A stretch of 64,000 nucleotides of DNA from Thecamonas trahens ATCC 50062 (GCF_000142905.1 NW_013657633.1:45154-109153), one strand, 5' to 3'; numbered from the stretch's first letter, positions 25,080 through 39,018 are shown. Notes: a model not told the origin generated them from the letters alone. Program-made: numbers and translations.

Positions 25080-25439
25080 TACGGTGGTCATGGCTCCAAG
25101 AACCATGTCTTCCCCCTCCCCCCCCCTCCCCCCCCCTCCCCTCCCCCATACCTTCCCCCTCCCCCCCCTTCCCCCCTCCCCTCCCCCTCTTCCCTCACAT
25201 ACTGTGAATGCCGGTGAGTGCCATAGTCACCAGGTGTGGTCGAGTGTACCGTGCGCTGTATTCCCCTACCTCCCTTCCCCCCCCCCCCCCCTGCTCCCCC
25301 TGCCACAGGTGGATGTGGTGGGGGATCCCTCCATCAGGCACACCGTGACCAGGCAACGGGGATGGTGTACGCAGCGGACGGGTACAGCGACCAGACTTCT
25401 TCACAACACACAAATAAAGGTATCAAATAGTAAACGTAC

Positions 25440-25536
25440 GCTGAGCCTGGATGGCTGCCTTCAGATCGTTCACAGACTGGGCCTCGAACTCGCCAAGCGA
25501 CTTGCCCTTGCGGGTCTGGACCGTGACGTGGACCAT
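25440..25536 (-). CDS. Orphan 5' exon with TECR-like ubiquitin-fold N-terminus
   Basis: The ATG at 25536 opens MVHVTVQTRKGKSLGEF...SVNDLKAAIQAQ, followed by a good donor C|GTACGT at 25439. The sequence resembles the ubiquitin-like N-terminus of very-long-chain enoyl-CoA reductase (TECR/TSC13). A possible next exon after GAAG at about 25393 reads LWSLYPSAAYTIP, reminiscent of the family's LYPxRQ. The membrane-embedded reductase part does not fit in the 290 nt before the Vps55 gene. The gene is therefore incomplete, displaced by misassembly, or a short ubiquitin-like protein. Identification is tentative. Confidence 0.4.
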
Positions 25537-25762
25537 GGTGGGAATGGTTGGAGTTGGGTGGCCGAAGCCGAGTTGCGGGTCATGCCACTCACTGCCCCGC
25601 CCCGCCCACTGCCGGGCACTCGGCCGCTTCCTGGAGCGCACCACAGCAATCGGTTTTGCATCATTGCATCGCTGCATCGGCTATCATTGAGTTCATTGAT
25701 TGGTCTTGCTGTAGACAATACGCTCATGCCCAGTGCCCGTCATAGCGCTCGCCCTGGTCACA

Positions 25763-27072
25763 CTATCCGCGCAACTCGGCAAAGATCGCAGCATATCCTT
25801 CGCGGGCAACGCGGGCGGCGTTGATGACTGCTGCCTCTGAAAGCCCACCTTCGCTCTCCTCCTCCCAAACAGTGGTGCATGGCACGAGTTTGAGCTCGGA
25901 TTGGGGGCCCGAGACCAGTGGCTCGAGGACCGTGCTGGCGTCATCGCCATCGCCAGCAGCTCCAACGGCATAGATGGCTGCCTTTGTCCCACACGCCGCA
26001 TGAGCCCACCCCAGCACAAGCATCGACAGTTGGGATCTCGTCCGGTGCTGATGCCCGGCATCAACGATAATCTGCGGAACTCCGTGAGCAAAAGCGGTGG
26101 CGGGGTGCGGCGTCCAGCGTGCCTCGCCGTATCGTGTGGTCCTCACCTGGGTGCATCCATCGGCGCATCCATCGCCGCGCAGAACCGCCCAGGCTCCGCG
26201 CGCATCCTCAACCACCCAAAGACGCCTGTGTTGGCGTCAGCCATCCCGCTGTTGACCCACACCTCCAGCACATGGTGCTCACCAGAGCCATCGACGGCTT
26301 CAAAGCTTACCGCCCGCCACGCCGACGGCAGGATGGCATACGACGAAGCATGCCGCTGGACAACCGCAAGCGGTGTTGCCTTCAGCGCTTGCCACACGCC
26401 GATACTGCCAACGGCCGATCGAGCTGCCGCGCTATATGGATCGCCGGCAGCAACCACTGCCGCCTCGTCATCAAAGGTCACCTCGGCGTCCCACCCGTCG
26501 CCGGCGACCGGCCACCCACTCATGGCTGCAAACACCGAGCCAACATCGTGAGGTTTGGCAAAGGCGGGATAGAGACTCCGCGCACTCGCGATCGAGTCCA
26601 CTGATGCCAGCGAGAGCCACAGAGAGTAGGCATCCATCTCTAGACGATCCCACACTCTGGCCACCTCTTTGCCCTCTAGTCCACACACCGCCGCCAGCTC
26701 GGCAGCAATGGATCCGTCCTCGGCGTCAAGCGAGCTCTCACTGACTTCATCGTCCTCGTCCTCCTCTTCGCCACCAAGCGCCACCAGCACGGACTTTAGG
26801 CCTCGGCAAGCCAGCGCGTCCACCACCTGACTCGCTGCCACACTCATCAAAGCCAGAAGCATCGCCGATCGCGTTCGCTGTGGCAGCACGCCGCCCGTCT
26901 CGATCCCGTCGCCCATTCCGTCGCCCACTTCGTTGCCGCCAAAGCCGTCAGCAGCACCTGTGACCAGCTCGACCTCCCGCCACTTGCTGGCGAGGACCCG
27001 ATAGACAGGCTTGAAGACGCGCCACGGCATGTCTGGGTACTCAGCCATGGTGGGCGTGCTGAGACGAGTCAT
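25763..27072 (-). CDS. Unknown protein, one apparent frame break
   Basis: Two overlapping frames (27072 down to about 26210, then to 25763) join into 436 aa if one G is added in GGGTGG near 26211-26217. The join then reads VFGW-VEDARGAWAVLRGDGC. An alternative is a short intron with a CAG|GTGAGG donor near 26149, but its phase does not fit the next open stretch. The protein opens MAEYPDMPWRVFKPVY (second Met at 27048). It has an acidic linker (GGEEEDEDDE), a C-terminal Cys-containing region (GDGCADGCTQ) and a tail ending AAIFAELRG. No transmembrane segment or known motif is seen. I do not recognise the family. Confidence 0.5.
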
Positions 27073-27241
27073 GCATAGCCCTGCTTTCTGTGTGATCTGT
27101 CACCCCATCGACCGACTGGCAGCCGTGGACACGCAGCCGATCAAGGCATGCATTGCCGCGTTTACAACCATGGGACGCACTCTGTCCTCGAGTGGCGCTC
27201 TGCGAGCAGACGCAGACACAAGCCACGCACACGCCGCATGC

Positions 27242-27672
27242 TCATGCGTGCTTTCCGCCGGGAACCAGCATGCACACGTTTGAACCGTTGAGCAGGATCT
27301 CATCGTTCTTGATCCCGGTCTTGCCCGCAGGCGTCGAGTCGTACTCGGTCACATCCTGGAGGACCATGTTGACGTACTCGTCAAACCTGTATCCCCGCCC
27401 ATGATCCGCAGCCGTACCACACCGCACACCGCATGCATGACACCCACCGACATCACATCACACCCACACCCACATCACATCCACATGAATAAGTATCGCA
27501 CATCACTCCCCCCCCCCCCCCCCTTCCCGCCCTCCCCCACTCCCCTTCTTTTCCCTCTTCAGAGCCATCGACCCGATCCTTGTCCACGTACCCGGTGAGG
27601 ATACCCTCAAACTCCTTGTCGCCCTTCATCAGCACCAGGACGCGCGAGCCAATGGTCTTGTCGAGCAGCTCA
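27242..27672 (-). CDS. LSM5: LSM5 (U6 snRNA-associated Sm-like protein), exons 2 and 3
   Basis: Exon 2 (27592-27672) encodes ELLDKTIGSRVLVLMKGDKEFEGILTG, and exon 3 (27242-27387) encodes FDEYVNMVLQDVTEYD...NDEILLNGSNVCMLVPGGKHA. The phase-2 join creates GFDEYVNMVL, the Sm1 motif; ILLNGSNVCMLVPGG is Sm2. The intron 27388-27591 has a GTACGT donor and TACAG acceptor; its last roughly 120 nt are G/T-rich and AG-free. LSM5 is a subunit of the LSm1-7 (mRNA decay) and LSm2-8 (U6 binding) rings. Exon 1 with the initiator Met must lie to the right, in or beyond the CA repeat and the N gap; it is not visible. The gene is divergent from TRAPPC13 across the gap. Confidence 0.92.
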
Positions 27673-27682
27673 CTGTACGCCC

Positions 27683-27685
<3 letters not shown>

Positions 27686-27752
<67 letters not shown>
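27686..27752. repeat. (CA)n microsatellite in LSM5 intron 1
   Basis: About 67 nt of CA repeat. On the LSM5 sense strand it is (GT)n and AG-free, ending just before the CGTACAG acceptor. The scaffold gap starts 34 nt further on. Confidence 0.9.
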
Positions 27753-27754
<2 letters not shown>

Positions 27755-27786
27755 ACCACCGACCACCGACCGTACCGACCGAACCG

Positions 27787-27886
27787 NNNNNNNNNNNNNN
27801 NNNNNNNNNNNNNNNNNNNNNNNNNNNNNNNNNNNNNNNNNNNNNNNNNNNNNNNNNNNNNNNNNNNNNNNNNNNNNNNNNNNNNN
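27787..27886. other. Scaffold gap (100 N)
   Basis: Exactly 100 N, a conventional length for a gap of unknown size. The first exons of LSM5 (minus) and TRAPPC13 (plus) probably lie in or beside it. Confidence 0.99.
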
Positions 27887-27997
27887 CCCCTCCCCAGTCG
27901 CCCCCTCCCCACCTCTCCACCCCCTACCTCCACCCCCGGTCCTGCCCCCCCCACCACCACCACCACAACCTCCTCCTCCTCCTCCTCCAACCCACAG

Positions 27998-31060
<3,063 letters not shown>

Positions 31061-31203
31061 TCAATGGCTGGCGATGCGGCAACCGATGCCAGCTACCACT
31101 CCAGACCGGGATCGTTTCATGTATGCCCATCATGTTAATCGTGTATGTTCATCATGGGTACGCACTATGCCACTCATCTCCCAGCACAGGGCAATGGCTG
31201 CGG

Positions 31204-34200
31204 TTACACCATGGTGGCATCCATCTCGAAAAACACAGACACGCTCTCCACGCTCTGCACCACATCATGCGGAATAAGGCCAAGCATGAACATGGTCCGC
31301 CGATTGTGGGCATGAAGAGTGCGGACGAGCGGAACGATGACGCCGAGGAGAAAGGCAAGGAAAATGACAAGCTGCGCTACGAGCGCAATCAACGGGAGCT
31401 GCCGCCACAGCCCGCGCCGCCCGACCGAGTCGACGTATAGCGCTGTCGAGAGCCGCAGCCCATCGAGCATCTCCTTGTCGTACAGGTCCTCGATCTCCCA
31501 TAGCGGCCGCAGCTCAGGGGTTAGCGCCTCTGGCCGCGCACGCGCAACAGCCCGCCCGCGCTTGATGTACTCGAGCACAAGCTGGCCCAGTCCCTGCGAC
31601 GTCACGGTGTAGAGCAGCTCGCCTTCGCTGCGACAGAGCGATGCATTGCGCCGCAGGCATGTCCCGGGTGCCTGCAACCAGCTCTGCTCCGGAATTTTGA
31701 AGCTGTTGTGTCGGTTAAGGTGAAGATACTGCTCAACTGTCCGGAACCGATCCAGCGCACCCTCGAGCAGCTCACGCGTCGACGCTTGTTCGTCTCCGAG
31801 TGACATCCACACCGACTCAGGCAGCGGCAGCGCCACCATCTCAACCCACGGAAGGACGTCGAATGGAAGTATCACACTCGAAAACTGGTCAAGGACAACA
31901 TCGTCCTCCAGCATGAGCTCGATCGCAAAGTCGCGCACGTCCTCGCTGAGCGCGAGCCGCAGCCCGCCGCGCGCCGTCGCCGTCGACACGTTCGCCATGT
32001 ACTGCAGCTCCACAAGCGAGACGAGCGAGAAGCCGAGAACAATGACCAGTCCCACCATCGCCCCCAGCACCAAGCGCTGTCGCGTTTCGACACTGTCACG
32101 CCCGGCCGTTTTCGCCGCAAGCTCGACCACGCTCTTGCCCTTTCGCTTTGTCTTCCGCCGCTCGGCCTCGACCTCGCTAGCGTCAGATCTCTCACGCGAG
32201 GCAAGCGGACGCGCAGTTGCATCCACCACAACTACATCTGGTCGGAACCCGACCCGCCGCTTCTCGCGCACATCTTCATGGAGCTCATCCTGCTCCGATC
32301 CGCTCGTACTAGACGCAGACAGCGTCGACGACGACGATGACGTGCCCACCTTGGCCCCAGAGTCCGATAAGCCTGACGACGACGAATCGGTCCTCGTCAC
32401 AACCTTGCGGCTATCAGACGAGGCTTCAAGCGATGCCGAAGACACTTGCGACAGCGGCGACATCGGCACCGGTACCGCCACAAGCGGCGGTGGGGTGGAA
32501 ATGAGGCTTGGCGATGGAAGCGCCCAGCTTGCCGGCGACGCCGCCTGCACCGCCACGTTCGGCACGGTGTCGACACATTGCTCGTCACTACTCTCCTCGC
32601 TTGACGCTGTGCTGTCATCAGCAGAGCAACTCGCGGACAAGATCATACTCAGCTCCGACGACGACGAGTCCTCATCGATAACATCGTCGACCTCGGTCTC
32701 GGCGCTAACATCGGTCTGCGCCCGTGATCGGCGACTCTCCCGGACCAGTATCGACACAGCAGACTTGGGCATGGCGAGGAAGACCGCAACCGTCCGCCTC
32801 CGCCGCAACGAGGTCTGCCTGAACGCCGGAAACACCACCACGCCGATGACCACCAGATGGAGACCAACAAGGAGACCGGTGAGTGAGCACACCACCACAG
32901 TCGACTGCTGCATCGATCCCTCCACCATGCGATCCTCCAGACTAAGCGCGTGCTCGAACGCCCGCCGCAGCGACTTGCGCCCGTTGAACATCACAAACAT
33001 GGCCATGTCGCTCGTCCCGATCCCGTCCTCCAGCTCGTAGTCGCTCGCATCAGCAGCTGCAGCGCTGCTGGTATTACGCACTGCGTAGTCGCCAGACTCG
33101 ATCCTTGCGCTCACGACCGTCAAGTAACGCTCTGCCACGTCTGCAAACAGCTCAATGGCTTCGTCCAAGTTGTACCCACCGGCAGTCATCCTGAGCTTGC
33201 GCTTTGGTGCTGCTGGAAAAGACTCAAACATGGCATCGACGCCGTCAAAGTGGTAGATCGCAACTTGCGGCGCGCCACCGTTGAGCTTGTCCAGCCGCGC
33301 GCCGGGATCGTACAGTCCCGACGTGTCCGCCAGTCGCCCGTGGTAATACCGCATGTTTGCTGTAGCCGTCGCAATCCGCTTCGTGAGGGTGGCCAGCGAC
33401 CGGGGCGAGTTGTCCACAAACGCCGTATCAAACGTCATCAGCGCGTTGAGCTCCTTCAGCCGCGGTACCATCGCGCGCCACACACTCGATGCATTGGCCT
33501 CGGTCGCGTAACGCACCGCAAGTCCCCGCTCCAGAACATGCAGCGACTGGATCGCCGACACTGTCCGCGACATCGACTGTAGCCGCAACGCCGCCCACTC
33601 GGCCCGCGGCGGCTTGAGCTCGGCCTCGGCCAGGAGCATGACCGACGCTATGTACACGGCAATGCAGAGTGCGGCAACCACAATGGTGAACGCACACAGC
33701 CGCCGCTGCAGCCGCGTGATCGACGCCGTCGTCTTGCCCCGCAGCGCGCGCAGCGCAATCGCCACATCCGACTCGTTGCGCGCCGCCCGCCGCCGGCTCA
33801 GCAGCCGCCCACGGCTCGACGCTACCATCCGCTGCTCGGTCGCTGAGACAAGCGACGGCGCGCCGTCGGAAGCCCGTTCGTCAACGGCATCAAAACTGGT
33901 CAACGACGACTTGCTCGCACCCTTGCTCGCACCCTTGCTCGCACCCTTGCTCCTTGCAGACAGCTCGCTCCCTTGCGAACCACCGCGCCGCAGAACGTGC
34001 TTGCCGGTCGTGCCCGAATCAAATGACTCAAACGGCGAGAGGAGGCCGGCAATTGAATCGGTCCGCGCTGACTTGCGTCGCGTTATTGATCCAATACTTC
34101 GAGGGCTGCCGCCCAATCGTCCACGCCCGATTCCTACCCGCGGCGCCGTAAGTGGGAGCAGTGCGAGCTTGACCGTTCCGCTCGTCACCTCGGACGCAAC

Positions 34201-37122
34201 AACAAGAAAGCAGGTCGAGCTGTGTGACCGCGGATGCTGATGCGACTTGAGTAGCGCCAAGCCCTCGCCAGGCCCAGCATGATCGCTCGCCGGAAGCATT
34301 GGAAGTGGCGCACCCGACAGGCTGCGTGCCGCCATCTGTTTCATCGCCAGGAGCTCTTCGTCGTCGACAACCCAGCACTCGACCGGAGCATGGCTCGCCG
34401 CGCCTGCCGCCTCAAATACCCGCTCCGCCCGCCTTTCCGTCGCAGCCGCAATCGTTGCCGCCACGGTGGCTGTCTCGACATTATCAGGGAGCGCAAACAC
34501 GGTGTCGAGTCTCTGGCCGAGGAGCTCGGCCTCGGTGCGGCCAAACAGCGCACTGGCCGATGCCGAAGGACACGCCAGGATCTGCCCCAGGGGCGAGACA
34601 GTGAGTTCCATGGCATGCGCGTCGAGCGGCTCCAGCAGGACCGCGCCAATCGCAAGCGGGCCGCGACCAAACGCATACATGCCCGAAACAACAACCTGAC
34701 GCGCCGTGCCACTCCGGGTGTGAACGCTTGCGGTCTCCGGAATGAGCTCGGCGTCGGGTCCGCCCGGTGCAGCCCGCGCCAACCAGCCGAGCACGTCAGA
34801 GACCGGCCCGGCGAGCACGTCTGTAAGCGCCTGCCCGGCGAGCGTCTCGGGCCGCACTCCGTTCATGTGCTCGACGGGACCAACAACATCGACGACCACT
34901 CCCGACCGCGCGCAGTAAAGCGTGACGCTCGCGTCCGCCGGTGGCACCGGCCGCACAATCATCATGATCTGACTGCTGGTCGCATGTGGAACGCGCGCAA
35001 AGGTTACCAGCGCCGAGAGTGCGTCACGTTTCCACCGCTTGATATTGAGCCTCATCGGCACCGCATCCGATTCGGCTGCTTTCTCCAGCAGCGCGTCGGC
35101 AGACTTGCTGAGAGGGCCAGCAAGGAGCACCGCGCCAAACGGCTTGCGGAGTAGCTCCTCGCGGCAGGACGCCGTGGTGTGACCCAAGAGCTTGCGTGCG
35201 TGAGCGTTTGCCGAAACGACTGTGCCGTCGTCGGCAAGGGTGATGAGCGCGTCGACGGCGCCGTTGATCATAGCCAGTGCTTCGCCGGCTACAGGCTGCT
35301 CGCCGTCAACCTCGGCGGTCAGGTCTTCGAGCCGCTTGGCCTTGGCCAGAAAGCGCGCCGCGAGGACCGGCTTGTTGGAGACCTCGTCCAGAAAGTTGGC
35401 ATATCCTGCCAGCAGGCCTGGCGCGGTCGGATACTTGCGGACCAGTTGGCGGTAGTAGTTGTTGGCGGTTCGCTCCGACTCGTCGATCCGCGCAATGAGC
35501 TTGGCCGACCGCTCTAGGAACGCTCGGTCTGATCGCATTAGCGTCCGCCAGAACGTACCTACCGCCCGCAGCGCCGAGTTGTGGTGCATCTTGGCCGTCC
35601 GCAGCATGCTCTCAAACTGTACGTACGAGACGAGGTCCATCGAGCCTGTCGTTAGCCCTCGCGCGAGCTGCGCCTGCTCCACCTCGCGCATCTTGCGGTA
35701 TCGCGAGAACCGGAGGTCGACCCACGCTGGGAGCTTGAGAGACTTGTCGAGGTACGCGTGCGCCATCGCGGTGTTGCCTACGCTCGCAAGGAACCGCACG
35801 TAGCAAAGAACCACAAAGACCGAGTTAGGAAACTGCTCAAAGCCGGCGCGGAAGACGGCGTTGGCGGCGTCGACGTTGCCGCTCGCCAAATGCTCGCGAA
35901 CCACAAGCTCGACGTCGGTTGCCAGCCAGAAGTGGTACACCGGCTCGGATGGCGGCGTCGCGCTTGCTTCAGCGCCGATCGCGTTCGTCGAGTTGGCACG
36001 CCGCAGCCGCGCCAGCCGCAGGTACGCCAGCATACCGCCTGCCAGCAGCACAATCGGCCCAAGCGCCGCTGCCGTCACAAACACGCTGTTGCCGCCGGAT
36101 CCCGAGCCGTCGTCGCTCGGTCTTCCGTTGGCCGAGACCGTGGCAAGCGCCATCGCACCCAGCCAGGTGAGTGTCAAAAATCCGCCTGTCCGTGCCAACT
36201 GCAGCCGTAGCCGGTACAACGCCATGAAGAGAACTTGCAGCACAAAGATGGCAAACATCGAGAGGCTGAATATAGCGGCAAGCAGGCCGGGATGATGGGC
36301 CGCTGTGGCAAAGGCGAACAGCAGAACGGTCTTGACCACGTGGGTGGCGCAATCGACCCGCGCGTGCGGCCGCGCAAGCAAGTGTGGTGCGTCGGGCGCG
36401 TCCTGAAAGTACACCAGCGAGAGAGCGGCCGTGGCGACGAGAAAAATCAGCGCAAAGAGGCCCGAGACTATGCGATAGACCGATACCTCGGCATCCCAGC
36501 ACGCGACGGACGGGTAGTCGCGGAGGACCGCCGGCGATGCCTCGTAGTCGCAGGCGAGCGGCGTGAGCAGCACGCTCATGATCGGAATGTAGAGAACGGT
36601 GACAGCAAAGCCGACGGCGTACCGCAGCAGCCGCAGCGGCCAGACCTTGGACCGCGAGTGGTCACGAAGCGCGAGGCCTACATACGCCGCATCGAGCCCG
36701 GCGCAGATGAGCGCGGTGTAGACTACGAGATTGACGACACGAAAGGCAGCAAAGGAAGAGAACACCACCCTCAACGAGACAGCCGAGAGCAGCGGCTGGA
36801 GAGAGACCTCGGCCCATGGTCCCCACTCAAAGACTGGTGAAAAGGCAAAGGCTGCTAGCTGGCCAAACTCGATAATGAGGACGAGGATGGAGAAGATGGC
36901 CGTCGACGACGAGCGGGAGACGATGGCAAAGAGTGCATTGAAGGCAAACGTTTCAAGTCGAGCAAAGAGTCGAGCTCCGGATGACGAAGCACCATCGTCA
37001 CCGCCACCCAGCAGAGCCCTGTGCGCATCATCGAGTTCCGACAAAAGTGATGTATCCACCGACGAGTCCGAGCATGTTGTTCTTGAGTTGGCCGAAGACA
37101 CCCTACTGATAGAGCTCTCCAT
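31204..37122 (-). CDS. TmcB-like PAS-domain multi-pass membrane protein
   Basis: 1,972 aa from the ATG at 37122, in one exon. Residues about 50-400 contain roughly nine hydrophobic helices. About 410-620 is an alpha-helical repeat region including the family-typical YYRQLVRKYPTAPGLL...YANFLDEVSN. PAS-like segments follow (about 640-760 INGAVDALITLADDG, and about 850-990). A linker with repeated GASK units precedes a second membrane unit (helix about 1140, an extracytoplasmic region, helix about 1430), a Ser/acidic linker, and a final pair of helices ending in FMLGLIPHDVVQSVESV. This order matches TmcB/TmcC (tiny macrocysts)-type proteins of amoebae and ciliates, thought to be sensory receptors. 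The ligand is unknown. It is head-to-head with RPN5, sharing a C16 tract at 37266-37281. Confidence 0.75.
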   Translation of the reverse strand: MESSISRVSSANSRTTCSDSSVDTSLLSELDDAHRALLGGGDDGASSSGARLFARLETFAFNALFAIVSRSSSTAIFSILVLIIEFGQLAAFAFSPVFEWGPWAEVSLQPLLSAVSLRVVFSSFAAFRVVNLVVYTALICAGLDAAYVGLALRDHSRSKVWPLRLLRYAVGFAVTVLYIPIMSVLLTPLACDYEASPAVLRDYPSVACWDAEVSVYRIVSGLFALIFLVATAALSLVYFQDAPDAPHLLARPHARVDCATHVVKTVLLFAFATAAHHPGLLAAIFSLSMFAIFVLQVLFMALYRLRLQLARTGGFLTLTWLGAMALATVSANGRPSDDGSGSGGNSVFVTAAALGPIVLLAGGMLAYLRLARLRRANSTNAIGAEASATPPSEPVYHFWLATDVELVVREHLASGNVDAANAVFRAGFEQFPNSVFVVLCYVRFLASVGNTAMAHAYLDKSLKLPAWVDLRFSRYRKMREVEQAQLARGLTTGSMDLVSYVQFESMLRTAKMHHNSALRAVGTFWRTLMRSDRAFLERSAKLIARIDESERTANNYYRQLVRKYPTAPGLLAGYANFLDEVSNKPVLAARFLAKAKRLEDLTAEVDGEQPVAGEALAMINGAVDALITLADDGTVVSANAHARKLLGHTTASCREELLRKPFGAVLLAGPLSKSADALLEKAAESDAVPMRLNIKRWKRDALSALVTFARVPHATSSQIMMIVRPVPPADASVTLYCARSGVVVDVVGPVEHMNGVRPETLAGQALTDVLAGPVSDVLGWLARAAPGGPDAELIPETASVHTRSGTARQVVVSGMYAFGRGPLAIGAVLLEPLDAHAMELTVSPLGQILACPSASASALFGRTEAELLGQRLDTVFALPDNVETATVAATIAAATERRAERVFEAAGAASHAPVECWVVDDEELLAMKQMAARSLSGAPLPMLPASDHAGPGEGLALLKSHQHPRSHSSTCFLVVASEVTSGTVKLALLPLTAPRVGIGRGRLGGSPRSIGSITRRKSARTDSIAGLLSPFESFDSGTTGKHVLRRGGSQGSELSARSKGASKGASKGASKSSLTSFDAVDERASDGAPSLVSATEQRMVASSRGRLLSRRRAARNESDVAIALRALRGKTTASITRLQRRLCAFTIVVAALCIAVYIASVMLLAEAELKPPRAEWAALRLQSMSRTVSAIQSLHVLERGLAVRYATEANASSVWRAMVPRLKELNALMTFDTAFVDNSPRSLATLTKRIATATANMRYYHGRLADTSGLYDPGARLDKLNGGAPQVAIYHFDGVDAMFESFPAAPKRKLRMTAGGYNLDEAIELFADVAERYLTVVSARIESGDYAVRNTSSAAAADASDYELEDGIGTSDMAMFVMFNGRKSLRRAFEHALSLEDRMVEGSMQQSTVVVCSLTGLLVGLHLVVIGVVVFPAFRQTSLRRRRTVAVFLAMPKSAVSILVRESRRSRAQTDVSAETEVDDVIDEDSSSSELSMILSASCSADDSTASSEESSDEQCVDTVPNVAVQAASPASWALPSPSLISTPPPLVAVPVPMSPLSQVSSASLEASSDSRKVVTRTDSSSSGLSDSGAKVGTSSSSSTLSASSTSGSEQDELHEDVREKRRVGFRPDVVVVDATARPLASRERSDASEVEAERRKTKRKGKSVVELAAKTAGRDSVETRQRLVLGAMVGLVIVLGFSLVSLVELQYMANVSTATARGGLRLALSEDVRDFAIELMLEDDVVLDQFSSVILPFDVLPWVEMVALPLPESVWMSLGDEQASTRELLEGALDRFRTVEQYLHLNRHNSFKIPEQSWLQAPGTCLRRNASLCRSEGELLYTVTSQGLGQLVLEYIKRGRAVARARPEALTPELRPLWEIEDLYDKEMLDGLRLSTALYVDSVGRRGLWRQLPLIALVAQLVIFLAFLLGVIVPLVRTLHAHNRRTMFMLGLIPHDVVQSVESVSVFFEMDATMV

Positions 37123-37383
37123 GTACAACCCGAACCGCACCAGAGCGTAGACAAGTAACTCCACCCACCATTGCCAATACCGCCACTACCGCGGCGGAGT
37201 GGCAGACAGGGCTTCTCGAACTATGTTTCCCACGTGACAAAAAAAAACATCCGAAGATTGCGTCACCCCCCCCCCCCCCCCGCGCACACACTCGGTCGCT
37301 TGGCGGCGGCTTCTTTCCCCTCTGCGCCATTCGGCTCGGCTCGACTCGCGCCACCGGCACACCACCCAACCCGCAAGTAGACC

Positions 37384-38991
37384 ATGGCTTCGAGCGCGGC
37401 GAGCACGTCAACGGTTGTGGACGTGAGCCCCAACATTACAGCCGCCCGCGAGCAGGCCAAGGTACGTACCCTGCACTCTATCTCTTTCTCTGTGCTCTCA
37501 TGGCACTCGTCGCCGTAATGGCTGCAGTGCCTGCTGTGGTGGCATTCTCTGGGTGGAAGGCGACCCAAAAAGTTTGGCCACCTTTTCCAGGCGCGCCTGG
37601 CGGGATACAAGGCCAATGCGTGGCCAGGGAGCAGACGAGATACTCACCAAACAAGCTGGCTCAACTTGGTCTTGTCTGGTGGGTGGTGGGTGTGACACGT
37701 GGTCGGCATGGGTGGTCGGCATGGGTGGACGAAGGCGGGAGATGTGGCTGGTGCCGTCGACGCTCTGCTCCTGCTGGAGCGTCAGCGGCGGCGGGCCGAG
37801 GACGAGGCGGCGGTCAAGGAGGTTGTTGTTGCGGTGGTGCAGGTATGCTTCGAGGCGGGCGACTGGAAGCTGCTGGCGTCGTCGGTGGTGCTCCTTGCCA
37901 AGCGGCGGTCGCAGTTCCCGCAGGCGATTGTCAAGATGGTCAACGAGGTGGTCGGCTACCTCGACCATGACTCGGTCCCGTCCGAGGCCTCGGCCATGCT
38001 GCTCGATACGCTGCTGGTGGTGTGCGAGGGCAAGATCTTTGTCGAGGTCCAGCGGGCGAGGCTGACCCGCCGCCGGGCGCTGGCCAAGGAAGCTGCCGGC
38101 GAGCTGAAGGAAGCTGCCAAGGAGCTGCAGGATGTGCAGATCGAGACGCTCGGCTCGATGGAGAAGGAGGAGAAGCTCGACTTTATCCTCGAGCAAATGC
38201 GGCTGTGCCTCGGCGCTGGTGACTGGCTCCGGGTCCTCATCATTTCGCGCAAGATCCATCGCAAGGTCTTTGCCCGCAACGCCTTTCAGCCGCAGAAGCT
38301 CAAGTTCCACGAGCTGCTCATCGAGTACCACCAGCACGAGGGCAACTTCCTGCATGTCGCCCGCTCGCTCCTGGCCATGTACAACACGCCGTCCGTCCTC
38401 GACTCGGCCGACGCCGCGTGGAAGGCGGTCCTTGCCCGTGCTGCGGTCTTTATCGTCCTCGCCAAGCAAGCGCCCGACCAGCAGGACCTACTCCATCGCA
38501 TCAAGAAGGAGAAGCGTCTCGCCGAGGTCGGCGACGTCTACGACCTCGTCAACCTCTTCACTACCACCCAGATCATGGACTGGCCGCAGGTCGAGTCGCA
38601 GTTTGGCGCCGCGCTCCGCGAGCTGCCCGGAGGCCTGTTCAGCGACTCGGAGGACGGCGCGGCCCGCTTTGAGCACCTCCGCTCGCGCGTCATCGAGCAC
38701 AACATCCGCATCATCGCCAACTACTACTCGCGCATCGCCCTCCCGCGCCTCGCCGCTCTCCTCTCGCTCAACGTTGCCGACGCCGAGTCGCGCCTCTGCG
38801 ACATGGTCGTTGACGGCGCCATCTACGCAAAGGTCGATCGCCTCGCCTCGGTCGTCTCGTTTGTCAAGCCGGCCACTTCCGACGAGATCCTCAACGAATG
38901 GGCGTCGGACGTCGGCAAGCTCCTCTCCATCGTCGAAAAGTGCAACCACAACCTGCAGAAGGAGAACATGATGCACAAGATCGACCAGTAA
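37384..38991 (+). CDS. PSMD12: 26S proteasome lid subunit RPN5/PSMD12, two exons
   Basis: Exon 1 (37384-37461) encodes MASSAAST...AREQAK; a 273-nt intron with GTACGT donor and GACGAAG acceptor leads to exon 2 (37735-38991) starting AGDVAGAVDAL. 444 aa, against about 456 in human. Conserved segments include LAKRRSQFPQAIVKMV, EGKIFVEVQRARLT, GSMEKEEKLDFILEQMRLC, LIEYHQHEGNFL, the PCI-domain RVIEHNIRIIANYYSRI and AKVDRLASVVSF. RPN5 is an essential scaffold of the lid. The intron's last 75 nt are G/T-rich (GGTGGGTGGTGGG, GTCGGCATGG) and AG-free. Confidence 0.96.
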
Positions 38992-39018
38992 ACGGCCCGC
39001 CGTGACTGCATGTTACTT

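Noticed and set aside
26075-26149. Intron with CAG|GTGAGG donor in the unknown gene
   Set aside because: Strong donor, but the nearest acceptor (CCGCAG) is in the wrong phase for the following open frame, and the alternative frame through the region looks coding.
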